A DNA stretch of 8,261 bases from an uncultured Porphyromonas sp. (GCA_900538385.1 UWSO01000054.1:1-8261), one strand, 5' to 3'. Shown: positions 1-7,527, counted from the first letter of the stretch. The notes: generated by a model not told the origin, from the sequence alone. Numbers and translations are program-made.

Positions 1-1727
1 TGCTCCCCTGCAACCATATCTACAATCAATACATCTTCATTGAAGATAGCGAGGCGAACTTGCAGCGCTTTGAGAAGCAAGCTAGGAATATGCACTCTCT
101 AGCGCGCTACAGCCGTAGTAATCAAATCAACGAAGAGTGGATACAGGAGTATCTCAACACCGCACACTCTCAGGGACTCACCTCCATTAGAGCTCACTTT
201 AATGTCTTGGCGTGGAGTGACGACGAAGAGGAACTACGACAAGTCAAGAATGATGTGGGCTCTGCCCTTGCCTTGATGGAGTGCCGTCCTAGACACAACA
301 CCATCGATACAGCGACCCTCTATTGGGCAGCTATCCCGGGTAATGCAGGTGACTTTCCCGCAGAAGAGTCTTTCTACACCTTCATTGAGCCGGCTCTCTG
401 CTTCTTCACGGCTGAGACCAACTACAAGGACTCGCTCTCTCCCTTTGGGATTAAGATGGCAGACAGATTATCTGGTAAGCCGATACATCTCGACATATCT
501 GATCTGCCGATGAAGCAAGGAATCATTACCAACCGCAACAAGTTTATCTTGGGACCCTCGGGCAGTGGTAAGAGCTTCTTCACGAACCATATGGTACGAC
601 AATATTACGAGCAGGGGGCGCATGTCCTCTTGGTCGATACGGGTAACTCGTATCAAGGGTTGTGCGAACTAATCCATCGTAAGACAAAGGGGGAGGATGG
701 AGTCTACTTCACCTACACCCATGACCATCCTATCTCCTTCAATCCTTTTTATACGGATGACAAGTTCTTTGATGTAGAGAAGCGAGAGAGTATCTGCACC
801 CTACTGATGACGCTTTGGAAGAGTGCCGATGAGCGGGTCACCAAGACTGAGGCTGGAGAGCTGGGCTCTGCTGTCAATGCCTATATCGAACTCATCTGCT
901 CAGATGCTAGTATTGTCCCGAACTTCAATAGCTTCTACGAATACCTTAGAGATGTCTATCGTAAGGATATGGAGCAGCGAGATATCAAGGTAACGCTCTC
1001 AGACTTCAATATCAATAACCTTCTGACTACGCTCAAGCAGTACTACAAAGGTGGTCGTTACGACTTCCTACTGAACTCGGATAAGAACATAGACCTGCTC
1101 TCTAAACGGTTTATCGTCTTTGAGATTGACCAAGTGAAGGACAATAAAGACCTCTTCCCCGTGGTGACCATTATCATCATGGAAGCCTTTATCAATAAGA
1201 TGCGTCGACTGAAGGGTATCCGCAAAATGATTCTCATCGAGGAGGCCTGGAAGGCGATTGCTTCGGAGAATATGGCGGACTACATCAAGTATCTCTACAA
1301 GACGGTCAGAAAGTATTTCGGAGAGGCTATTGTGGTGACGCAGGAGGTAGACGATATCATCTCTTCACCCGTAGTGAAGGAGAGTATCATCAACAACTCT
1401 GACTGCAAGATCCTATTAGACCAGCGTAAGTACATGACCAAGTTTGATGGTATCCAATCGATGCTGGGTCTCTCCGAAAAGGAGAAGAGCCAAATCCTCT
1501 CAATCAATCAGAACAACGATCCTCACCGACTCTACAAAGAGGTGTGGGTCGGGCTGGGAGGTATGCAGAGTGCCGTCTATGCTACAGAGGTGAGTATGGA
1601 GGAGTATCTCACCTATACGACAGAGGAGCGAGAGAAGCTGGAAGTCATGCAACGTGCGGAGCAGCTGGGAGGAGACATTGAGTCGGCCATCCGACAACTC
1701 GCCATAGAGAAAAGAGATAAGCAATAA
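1..1727 (+). CDS. traG: TraG, conjugative transposon VirB4-like ATPase (5'-partial)
   Basis: This is the C-terminal part (574 complete codons from position 3) of the TraG ATPase that powers the Bacteroidota conjugative type IV secretion apparatus at the inner membrane. The frame is open from the left edge, and the first visible residues (LPCNHIYNQYIF) already resemble the TraG interior, so a start such as the TTG at 60 is not real. Numbering from position 3, a Walker A motif GPSGSGKS lies at residues 184-191 (bases 552-575). A Walker B-like MILIEEAW lies at about 409-416, followed by the VVTQEVDDI stretch near 444, typical of VirB4/TraG ATPases. Full-length family members are roughly 800 residues or more, so about 200-270 are missing upstream, as expected from cropping. 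The gene ends in TAA with a second in-frame stop nearby, 26 bases before the traI ATG. No frameshift is visible. Identification is strong; only the N-terminus is unknown. Confidence 0.95.
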   Translation, partial: LPCNHIYNQYIFIEDSEANLQRFEKQARNMHSLARYSRSNQINEEWIQEYLNTAHSQGLTSIRAHFNVLAWSDDEEELRQVKNDVGSALALMECRPRHNTIDTATLYWAAIPGNAGDFPAEESFYTFIEPALCFFTAETNYKDSLSPFGIKMADRLSGKPIHLDISDLPMKQGIITNRNKFILGPSGSGKSFFTNHMVRQYYEQGAHVLLVDTGNSYQGLCELIHRKTKGEDGVYFTYTHDHPISFNPFYTDDKFFDVEKRESICTLLMTLWKSADERVTKTEAGELGSAVNAYIELICSDASIVPNFNSFYEYLRDVYRKDMEQRDIKVTLSDFNINNLLTTLKQYYKGGRYDFLLNSDKNIDLLSKRFIVFEIDQVKDNKDLFPVVTIIIMEAFINKMRRLKGIRKMILIEEAWKAIASENMADYIKYLYKTVRKYFGEAIVVTQEVDDIISSPVVKESIINNSDCKILLDQRKYMTKFDGIQSMLGLSEKEKSQILSINQNNDPHRLYKEVWVGLGGMQSAVYATEVSMEEYLTYTTEEREKLEVMQRAEQLGGDIESAIRQLAIEKRDKQ

Positions 1728-1753
1728 TAGTAACAATCAAATACATAGTGACA

Positions 1754-2383
1754 ATGAAAAAGTATCTGCTGATGGCTCTCTTTGCAATGAGCCTATTTAT
1801 CCCTCAAGCCCACGCTCAGTGGGTGGTTACCGACCCTGGGAACTTTGCTGGCAACATAGCTAACTCCATTAAGGAGATTGCTACCGCCTCGAAGACGGTC
1901 AAAAACACGCTAAGTGGTTTTAAGGAGGTGGAGAAACTGTACAACGACACCAAGAAGTACTACGATGCACTCAAGCAGGTTAACAACCTTATAGGCGATG
2001 CCTACAAGGTGAAGGAGTGTATCCTAATGGTGGGAGACATATCAGAGATCTATGTGACCTCCTACAAGAAGATGCTAGCGGACCCAAACTTCCGACCCAC
2101 AGAGCTAGCCGCTATGGCTGCTGGCTATGCCAAGCTCTTAGAGCTGAGTGGCGAGAGTCTCAAGGAGCTCAAGTCTGTAGCTAAGAGTAAGGTGTTCTCG
2201 ATGAATGATAGCGAGCGTATGCAGATGATAGACCGCATCTATACGACACTACGTGAGTATCGATCGATTGTTTCTTACTACACCCGAAAGAATATCTCCG
2301 TGAGCTATGTACGTGCTCACGAGAAGAATGATCTGGCATCGGTCAAAGCGCTTTATGGGAATCCAGAGAGCCGATATTGGTAA
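1754..2383 (+). CDS. traI: TraI, exported conjugative transposon protein (DUF4141 type)
   Basis: This 209-residue protein matches what I know of Bacteroidota TraI (DUF4141). I chose the ATG at 1754 over the in-frame GTG at 1748 because it gives a clean signal peptide: MKK, a hydrophobic stretch at residues 4-17, and a likely signal peptidase I site AHA|QW after residue 21. The mature protein starts with WVVTDPGNFAGNIANSIKEI, which resembles the N-terminus of VirB5/TrbJ-like proteins. Most of the remainder is predicted helical and Lys/Glu-rich. This suggests a periplasmic or surface role in the mating apparatus, possibly VirB5-like; that role is inference. It lies between traG and traJ. CTnDOT places a small traH between traG and traI, but only 26 bases are present here, so traH is absent from this position. 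No Shine-Dalgarno is seen; the leader is A-rich. Confidence 0.9.
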   Translation: MKKYLLMALFAMSLFIPQAHAQWVVTDPGNFAGNIANSIKEIATASKTVKNTLSGFKEVEKLYNDTKKYYDALKQVNNLIGDAYKVKECILMVGDISEIYVTSYKKMLADPNFRPTELAAMAAGYAKLLELSGESLKELKSVAKSKVFSMNDSERMQMIDRIYTTLREYRSIVSYYTRKNISVSYVRAHEKNDLASVKALYGNPESRYW

Positions 2384-2415
2384 GACTGACTACGTAAAGA
2401 TAGCCGTTAGGATCT

Positions 2416-3453
2416 ATGGACTTTGCATCACTACATGAATTACTCCGCTCCACCTATCAGGAGATGATGCCTCTCTGTGGAGAGATGACGGGCATTGCCA
2501 AGGGGATTGCGGGATTAGGAGCGCTTTTCTATGTAGCCGTCAGGGTGTGGTCTTCGTTGTCTCGTGCCGAGCCGATTGATCTTTTCCCCTTACTGCGACC
2601 TTTTGTGCTGGGCTTCTGTATTATGTTTTTCCCAACGATTGTGCTGGGTACGATGAATACGATTCTCTCTCCTGTGGTACAAGGTACAGAGCGAATGGTC
2701 AATAAGCAGACGGTACAACTAGATAAGTTGATTGCTAAGCGTGACAAACTACAAGAGGCTGCCTATCTCCGTAACCCCGAGACGGCTTACTTGGTTTCCA
2801 ATGAAGCTTTTGACCAAAAGATAGAGGAGATGGGGATCATCGGCCCGAGCGATGCGGTGACCATCGCTGGGATGTATGCCGAACGTGCTGCTTACAAAAC
2901 AAAGCAATGGCTGATGAAGCAACTCCATGACCTCATAGAGTTGCTATACCATGCAGCTGCTCTGATTATTGATACGCTCCGTACCTTCTTTCTTATCGTG
3001 CTGAGCATACTGGGACCAATCGTCTTTGGTATTGCCGTTTGGGATGGTTTGTCGGGGTCGCTTACGGCTTGGTTCTCACGCTACATATCGGTCTATCTAT
3101 GGCTACCCGTGAGCTCTGTCCTCTCTGCTCTCCTCACAAAGATACAGGTGCTGATGGTGCAGAAGGATATTGCAGCATTGAGTGACCCCAACTATCTGCC
3201 CGATTCGGGTAGCTGGTACTACATTGTCTTCTTCCTGATTGGTATCGTGGGGTACTTCTGTGTTCCTACGGTAGCGGGCTGGATTATAGAGGCTGGTGGT
3301 GGTATCGGGGCGTACGGACGCAATGTCAATCAGACGGCGCAACGAGGTGCCCAAGGTGCCTATACGGGAGGTAAGGCAGTAGCTGGCGCCACTGGGTCTA
3401 TGGCCGGCAACGTAGGCGGACGTATCAAAGGGGCACTTATCAAGGGCAAATAG
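2416..3453 (+). CDS. traJ: TraJ, polytopic inner-membrane channel protein (VirB6-like)
   Basis: This 345-residue integral membrane protein matches the Bacteroidota conjugative transposon TraJ family, the likely counterpart of VirB6/TrbL. Hydrophobic segments are visible at about residues 26-45, 58-82, 172-208 (long enough for two spans with GPIVFGIAVW), 222-245 and 268-291. A charged stretch at about 95-165 separates the second and third segments. The C-terminal 50 residues form a Gly/Ala/Lys-rich tail (GGGIGAYGRNVNQ onward), common in this family and in VirB6-like proteins. Length and ends look complete. It starts 32 bases after traI. Downstream the operon is interrupted by a 362-base non-coding interval before traK, and a short GC-rich hairpin begins 4 bases after the stop codon. 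Confidence 0.92.
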   Translation: MDFASLHELLRSTYQEMMPLCGEMTGIAKGIAGLGALFYVAVRVWSSLSRAEPIDLFPLLRPFVLGFCIMFFPTIVLGTMNTILSPVVQGTERMVNKQTVQLDKLIAKRDKLQEAAYLRNPETAYLVSNEAFDQKIEEMGIIGPSDAVTIAGMYAERAAYKTKQWLMKQLHDLIELLYHAAALIIDTLRTFFLIVLSILGPIVFGIAVWDGLSGSLTAWFSRYISVYLWLPVSSVLSALLTKIQVLMVQKDIAALSDPNYLPDSGSWYYIVFFLIGIVGYFCVPTVAGWIIEAGGGIGAYGRNVNQTAQRGAQGAYTGGKAVAGATGSMAGNVGGRIKGALIKGK

Positions 3454-3456
3454 CGT

Positions 3457-3472
3457 CCCTTCAGCCGAAGGG
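3457..3472 (+). other. Short GC-rich hairpin directly after traJ
   Basis: CCCTTC (3457-3462), loop AGCC (3463-3466) and GAAGGG (3467-3472) form a perfect 6-bp stem with a 4-base loop, starting 4 bases after the traJ stop. No T-tract follows (TGGCTATG), so it is not a standard intrinsic terminator. It could protect the 3' end of a processed upstream transcript or slow polymerase; both roles are inference. Confidence 0.5.
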
Positions 3473-3587
3473 TGGCTATGACACGCTTGATGAGGATGCA
3501 ATGACCACGTGATGGTCGTATGACGGTCAGGTGGGTAGGATTAGCTCCTCCTATGTGTGTCAATGTAGCAGCTGGGGAGGTAATCGT

Positions 3588-3767
3588 AGTGCCTGCCGTG
3601 TGGCACTAGAGTTTCCTACCCATGAAACTAGAGTTTCCTACCTATGAAACTAGAGTTTCTTACCTATGAAACTACAGTTTCTCCCGTATGAAACTGCAGT
3701 GCCAAGTGGGGGTGGCACTAGAGTTTCACCCGTATGGCACTACAGTGCCAAGGCGCATTGGCACTAG
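3588..3767. repeat. Array of ~9 short palindromic blocks with two interchangeable arm types
   Basis: The array consists of 14-base blocks made of a left arm, a 2-base centre (AG, AC or GC) and a right arm. Arms are of two kinds: A = GAAACT/AGTTTC and B = GGCACT/AGTGCC. Full blocks start at 3602 (B/A), 3624 (A/A), 3646 (A/A), 3668 (A/A), 3690 (A/B), 3714 (B/A) and 3736 (B/B). A lone right arm AGTGCC lies at 3588-3593 and a lone left arm GGCACT with AG at 3760-3767. Spacers are 8 bases, mostly of form CTACCTAT, or 10 bases twice, giving a 22-24-base period. Facing arms across a spacer are complementary in 7 of 8 junctions, against 4 of 7 pairs inside blocks. Hairpins of the form AGTTTC-N8-GAAACT are therefore the more consistent unit. 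Spacers are too short and too alike for CRISPR. The class of element and its function are unknown to me. Confidence 0.9.
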
Positions 3768-3815
3768 ACCACCCCTCAGAAGTTTTTAGATATAAGACAA
3801 TTAGAATAATGGAAT

Positions 3816-4439
3816 ATGGAATTCAAATCACTCACAAACATAGAGACCTCTTTCAAGCAGATTAGGCTCTACGCTATCATCTTTGCGATAGTCTGCATAG
3901 CGGTCAGTAGCTATGCGGTCTATGCTTCGTACAGCTTTGCTAAGAAGCAGCGTGAGAAGGTGTACGTACTAGACCAAGGGAAGTCTCTGATGCTGGCTCT
4001 TAGCCAAGACGCTTCGATGAACCGCCCGGTGGAGGCTCGAGAGCATGTAAGACGCTTTCACGAGCTTTTCTTCACGATTGCGCCCGACAAGGATGCTATC
4101 GAGAAGAATATGGAGCGTGCTTTCCAACTGTGCGACAAGTCCGCTTTTAACTACTACAAGGATCTAGCGGAGAAAGGGTACTACAATCGAGCTATCTCGG
4201 GCAATGTCAACCAACGTATAGAGATTGACTCCATACGGTGTGACTTTGACTCATACCCCTATGAAGTAACCACCTTTGCTCGGCAGTTTATTATCCGACA
4301 GAGCAATGTCACGGAGCGGAGCTTGGTGACTAGCTGCTCGCTGCAAAACTCAGTTCGCTCGGACAACAATCCGCAAGGGTTTCTGATGGAGCACTTCCTC
4401 GTGCGAGAGAATCGTGACATTCAAACTTACAAGCGATAA
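3816..4439 (+). CDS. traK: TraK, bitopic inner-membrane protein (VirB8-like)
   Basis: This 207-residue protein matches Bacteroidota TraK, the VirB8-like assembly factor of the mating channel. A short cytoplasmic N-terminus (MEFKSLTNIETSFKQIR) is followed by one transmembrane helix at about residues 18-40. The rest is a soluble periplasmic domain rich in charged and aromatic residues, containing stretches such as ALSQDASMNRPVEAREHVRRF and FHELFF at about 59-87 that are characteristic of the family. There is no cleavable signal. The length is normal. The ATG at 3816 is preceded by an A-rich leader; the nearby ATG at 3809 is out of frame. The coding part is separated from traJ by the repeat-bearing interval, unlike the usual close traJ-traK spacing. 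Its stop lies 4 bases before the traL ATG. Confidence 0.92.
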   Translation: MEFKSLTNIETSFKQIRLYAIIFAIVCIAVSSYAVYASYSFAKKQREKVYVLDQGKSLMLALSQDASMNRPVEAREHVRRFHELFFTIAPDKDAIEKNMERAFQLCDKSAFNYYKDLAEKGYYNRAISGNVNQRIEIDSIRCDFDSYPYEVTTFARQFIIRQSNVTERSLVTSCSLQNSVRSDNNPQGFLMEHFLVRENRDIQTYKR

Positions 4440-4443
4440 GACT

Positions 4444-4731
4444 ATGAAGCGAAGAAGTAGACCTACCCTCAGAAGAAGCTATTTGAGAGGGCAAGTACGG
4501 CTAAGAGAGCGATGCAATATGCTAACGAATAGGCAGCGACAGATTATTGTCTACGGACTGAGTTTCGTCTACCTAGTCTGCTCAATCTGGATGGTGGCGC
4601 AGTTCTTCCTCCCGCACCGTGAGGAGATGCCACCTATCCCTATGGGAGAGCTGGTGGACAGCCCGATACAGAGGGATACAACCTACATCAAGAGAATGGA
4701 ACATTTAGCGATTAGTAACTATGGAGCATAA
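4444..4731 (+). CDS. traL: TraL, small bitopic membrane protein (DUF3989 type)
   Basis: This 95-residue protein fits TraL (DUF3989) by position and architecture. It has a strongly basic N-terminus (MKRRSRPTLRRSYLRGQVRLR), a single transmembrane helix at about residues 34-55, and a short acidic/proline periplasmic tail ending in a helix (YIKRMEHLAISNYGA). I prefer the ATG at 4444 to the in-frame GTG at 4414, because the GTG lies inside traK and adds ten residues unlike the family start. The gene begins 4 bases after the traK stop. Its last 11 bases overlap traM, whose ATG is at 4721, suggesting translational coupling. The role is presumably a structural inner-membrane component of the transfer apparatus; its molecular function is not known to me. 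Confidence 0.85.
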   Translation: MKRRSRPTLRRSYLRGQVRLRERCNMLTNRQRQIIVYGLSFVYLVCSIWMVAQFFLPHREEMPPIPMGELVDSPIQRDTTYIKRMEHLAISNYGA

Positions 4732-5968
4732 ACAGAAAGAACAATTGAAGAAGGTGTTAGTCTTCGCAGGGCTAGGGATTATCTTTGCCCTTGCTATGTG
4801 GTTTATATTTGCACCCGCCACTAAGGAGCAAACGGACGCTGGTGAGGGGCTGAATGACAACATACCACAAGCTACGACCGAAAAGCTTACGGAGAATAAA
4901 CTCAAAGCCTATGAACTAGTTGACCATACAACTCAAGAGGAGCAAGCTCGTGAGGAGGTGGGGAGACTGGCGGAGTACTTTCAGCAGGAGGGAAACTCGT
5001 CTGAGAGCGACCCGCAGGAGGCGGTCGTTGGGAATAAGATTGAGTCTTCGATGCAACGCTACGAGGAGAACAACCGTCTGCTAGCGGACTTCTACGGCTC
5101 TGACCCTTATGAGGAGGAGCGAGAAGCTATGCAACAGGAGATTGATGACCTCAGACGTGAACTGCAAGAGCTTAGCCAACAAGACGATGATGAGGAAGCT
5201 AAGCAACTAGCTCTTATGGAGAAGAGCTACCAAATGGCGGCTAAGTACTTGCCCGCAGCTGGTGCTTCTCCTGCCCATGGTGCTCTGCCTATGGGTGAGC
5301 AGTCTCAGATGGTCTCTCCGCCTAGTGGTGGAGCTACCAAGGAAGAGGCTCCAATGGAGATAATAGCTGACCACAAGCCGTTGGTCTCAGCACTGGACCA
5401 GCCAATGAGTGACGAGGAGTTTATGGAGATGTACGGAGCCAAGGAGCGGAATATGAGCTTTCACTCGCTCTCTAATAGCTCCGCACTCTCTGGCGAGCGC
5501 AATACCCTTTGCGTAGTGGTGGACAAAACAACGACCCTCAAAGAGGGTGACTACGTTGCTCTTCGCCTGCTGGAGACAGCTCGTGTGCAGCAAATATCAA
5601 TTCCGAAGCATAGTCTCTTGATGGCACAAGCTAAGATAGATGGCAACCGAATGCAGCTGCTGATTAAGAGCATAGAGGTGAATGGACGCATTCTGCCGGT
5701 CAAACTATCTGCCTATGATACAGACGGACAGATGGGAGTCTATATCCCTGGCTCTGAAGAGGTGTCAGCACTCAAGGAGATGGGGGCAAATGTCGGGGGA
5801 TCGATGGGAACCTCTTTCACCTTTTCCTCATCGGCTAAAGACCAAATCATCTCCGAGGTGACTAGAGGGGTGATGCAGGGAGCTGGACAACTACTACAGA
5901 AGAAGCTCCGAACAATTAAGGTGACGCTCAAAGGGGGATATAGACTATTCCTTGTACAGACGAAGTAA
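4721..5968 (+). CDS. traM: TraM, VirB10-like periplasm-spanning protein
   Basis: This 415-residue protein matches Bacteroidota TraM, the VirB10-like component that links the inner and outer membranes. A basic N-terminus (MEHKQKEQLKK) precedes one transmembrane helix at about residues 12-32. A long, charged, low-complexity periplasmic region follows, with likely coiled-coil at about 110-175 (EEEREAMQQEIDDLRREL). A Pro/Gly/Ser-rich linker runs from about 178 to 212. The conserved C-terminal domain (about 260-415) carries the family-type stretches CVVVDKTTTLKEGDYVALRLLE and ISIPKHSLLMAQAKIDGNRM, and ends LKGGYRLFLVQ. Length is in the normal range. It overlaps traL by 11 bases and is followed by a 36-base A-rich gap before traN. 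No defect is visible. Confidence 0.93.
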   Translation: MEHKQKEQLKKVLVFAGLGIIFALAMWFIFAPATKEQTDAGEGLNDNIPQATTEKLTENKLKAYELVDHTTQEEQAREEVGRLAEYFQQEGNSSESDPQEAVVGNKIESSMQRYEENNRLLADFYGSDPYEEEREAMQQEIDDLRRELQELSQQDDDEEAKQLALMEKSYQMAAKYLPAAGASPAHGALPMGEQSQMVSPPSGGATKEEAPMEIIADHKPLVSALDQPMSDEEFMEMYGAKERNMSFHSLSNSSALSGERNTLCVVVDKTTTLKEGDYVALRLLETARVQQISIPKHSLLMAQAKIDGNRMQLLIKSIEVNGRILPVKLSAYDTDGQMGVYIPGSEEVSALKEMGANVGGSMGTSFTFSSSAKDQIISEVTRGVMQGAGQLLQKKLRTIKVTLKGGYRLFLVQTK

Positions 5969-6004
5969 GCTTTTAGAACTCTAACAATAACAACTGATAT
6001 ACTT

Positions 6005-6946
6005 ATGAAGAAATGGATTTTATCTATCGTAGCTTGTGCTACGATAATGCTCCCCGCTATGGCACAACAAGTGGAGGGGAACAATCAACTACTGAGCAAC
6101 GGAGACCTTTACCAAGGGATGAGCCGATCGATACCGAATGGACGGGTCGTATTGCCCTACGGGCTAGAAGTCACGTTTGAAAAGACGGTACATCTCATCT
6201 TTCCTGCAGCTATACGCTATGTAGACCTCGGGTCGCAAAACATTATTGCAGGGAAGGCTGACGATGCGGAGAATGTGCTGCGTGTAAAGGCTGCCGTCCG
6301 TGAGTTTGAGACGGAGACCAATATGAGCGTCATCTGCGAGGATGGCTCATTTTACGCATTCAATGTGAAGTATGCGGATGAACCAGAGAAGCTCAGCATA
6401 GAGATGAAGGACTTTCTATCTCCTACGGAGGGAAGACTGCCGAGCAATCGTGCGGACATCTACTTCAAAGAGCTGGGAAGTGAGTCGCCCATATTGGTTA
6501 AGCTGATTATGAAGAGCATCTACCAAAATGATAAGCGAATTATCAAGCATGTTGGGGCAAAGCAATTCGGGATGCGCTTCCTTCTTCGTGGCTTATATGC
6601 CCACAATGGGTTGCTTTACTTCCATGTCCGTATGGATAATGAGTCTAATATGCCGTATGCGGTGGACTTCATTACGTTCAAGGTGGTGGACAAGAAGGTT
6701 GCGAAGCATACAGCTATACAGGAGCGAATACTACAGCCACTACGTGCTTTTCATCAGGTGATGTGGATTGGAGCGGGACGCTCTGAGAGAATAGTCTTTG
6801 CCTTGGAGCAGTTCACACTATCAGAGGATAAGCAGCTTGAAGTGACGCTCTACGAGCGAAACGGGAGTCGCACGCTCACTTTCTATGTGGAGCCTGAAGA
6901 CCTTTTGCTCACTAAGAAGATTGATAACCTTAAACTGAAGTGGTGA
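6005..6946 (+). CDS. traN: TraN, exported VirB9-like protein (DUF4138)
   Basis: This 313-residue protein matches Bacteroidota TraN (DUF4138), the presumed VirB9-like partner of TraM in the outer part of the channel. The N-terminus is a clear signal peptide (MKK, hydrophobic core at about 4-17) with a probable cleavage AMA|QQ after residue 20. The family stretch from about 54 to 97 (GLEVTFEKTVHLIFP ... IIAGKADDAENVLRVKA) is well conserved. The C-terminal half is beta-rich, with LRGLYAHNGLLYFHVRMDN near residues 196-214. The ATG at 6005 follows an A-rich leader (TAACAATAACAACTGATATACTT), a typical Bacteroidota initiation context without Shine-Dalgarno. The stop TGA (6944-6946) shares one base with the traO ATG. 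Confidence 0.93.
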   Translation: MKKWILSIVACATIMLPAMAQQVEGNNQLLSNGDLYQGMSRSIPNGRVVLPYGLEVTFEKTVHLIFPAAIRYVDLGSQNIIAGKADDAENVLRVKAAVREFETETNMSVICEDGSFYAFNVKYADEPEKLSIEMKDFLSPTEGRLPSNRADIYFKELGSESPILVKLIMKSIYQNDKRIIKHVGAKQFGMRFLLRGLYAHNGLLYFHVRMDNESNMPYAVDFITFKVVDKKVAKHTAIQERILQPLRAFHQVMWIGAGRSERIVFALEQFTLSEDKQLEVTLYERNGSRTLTFYVEPEDLLLTKKIDNLKLKW

Positions 6947-7527
6947 TGAAGAGATGGTTATCTATGATGGTCTGCGTGATGGTGGCTATGGTTGCTGTTA
7001 CACCATCGTACGCACAGCGACTAATCCCTAGGCAAAATAGCGTTGAGTTGGTCGGCTCTATGCCGATTATCAAGGGGGAGAAACTATTCGCAAAGGAGAG
7101 CTTTGGGGTAGGTCTAGCGTTCGCACACTACTTCAAGCGGGCGAACTACGCTTTTCTCTTGGCGGAATATGAGCAGCAAGGGTTGACTTATCGCTCTTAC
7201 AATGTTCCACTGCGTGATGCGCTCCTGCTTTTCGGCTATATGCACCCGATACTCTCAGATAGGGGGAAGAATGTCTTTGGCTACTTGGGGTTATCCGCTC
7301 TCTGCGGTTATGAAGAGCTGAACGATGATAAACGGTTGCTCCCCGATGGGGCTACACTCCTTGATCGGTCTCGCTTTACTTATGGTGGGGCGATACATAG
7401 CTCGGTGGAACTGTTCCTAACAGACAATCTGCTCTTCGTCCTCAAAGCTCAAGGGAGACTGCTCTTCGGCTCTGACCTGCATCGTTTTCGTCCTGCTATC
7501 TCAGCAGGACTCAAGTTCAATATCTAA
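6946..7527 (+). CDS. traO: TraO, probable outer-membrane beta-barrel transfer protein
   Basis: This 193-residue protein fits conjugative transposon TraO by position and sequence style. I chose the ATG at 6946 (TGATG overlap with the traN stop) over the upstream in-frame GTGs at 6940 and 6943; it gives MKRWLSMMVC, a hydrophobic signal core, and a cleavage SYA|QR after residue 23. The mature part alternates polar and aromatic residues in short strands with glycine turns (ESFGVGLAFAHYF, NVFGYLGLSALCGY, FTYGGAIHSSVELF, RPAISAGLKFNI). It ends in an Asn-Ile after a Phe-containing strand, as in many small outer-membrane barrels. An outer-membrane location is inferred from this pattern. Translation is likely coupled to traN. 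In CTnDOT, traP follows traO; here traQ begins only 12 bases downstream. Confidence 0.87.
   Translation: MKRWLSMMVCVMVAMVAVTPSYAQRLIPRQNSVELVGSMPIIKGEKLFAKESFGVGLAFAHYFKRANYAFLLAEYEQQGLTYRSYNVPLRDALLLFGYMHPILSDRGKNVFGYLGLSALCGYEELNDDKRLLPDGATLLDRSRFTYGGAIHSSVELFLTDNLLFVLKAQGRLLFGSDLHRFRPAISAGLKFNI

Larger units (their letters stand above)
3454..3815. other. Non-coding interval splitting the tra operon between traJ and traK
   Basis: These 362 bases contain no convincing gene in any frame; minus-strand open frames here are mainly shadows of traJ. The first part (3454-3587) holds two small hairpins: CCCTTC/GAAGGG at 3457-3472, and GACCA/TGGTC at 3503-3517 with a 5-base loop. The middle (3588-3767) is a palindromic repeat array, annotated separately. 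The last 48 bases are AT-rich and lead into traK. I searched both strands by eye for a Bacteroidota -7 box (TAnnTTTG) and found none. TraK-TraQ are therefore likely transcribed through this interval from upstream, unless a divergent promoter type is used. Confidence 0.75.

Noticed and set aside
60..62. TTG at position 60 as the start of traG
   Set aside because: The same frame is open from position 3 and the upstream residues read as TraG interior sequence; the gene is cut by the window edge.
3103..3563. Minus-strand open frames across the traJ 3' end and the intergenic interval
   Set aside because: They are largely antisense to traJ codons, have no recognisable protein features and no promoter or leader signals.
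3588..3767. CRISPR array
   Set aside because: The period is only 22-24 bases, spacers are 8-10 bases and similar to each other, repeats are variable palindromes, and no cas gene is present.
3457..3775. MITE with terminal inverted repeats
   Set aside because: Only a 6-base match (GGGTGG near 3470 and CCACCC near 3770) was found at the ends, with no visible target-site duplication.
3454..3815. Origin of transfer (oriT) inside the traJ-traK interval
   Set aside because: No relaxase or mobilization gene is adjacent, the array is multi-copy and of repeat type, and oriT in this element family normally lies near mob genes at the other end.
3768..3815. Promoter for traK
   Set aside because: The stretch is AT-rich (TATAAG at 3791) but has no TAnnTTTG box or -33 element, so I could not support a Bacteroidota promoter.
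6528..6761. Overlapping + strand open frame inside traN
   Set aside because: It lies wholly within the well-recognised traN frame and shows no family-like sequence; it is a shadow frame.
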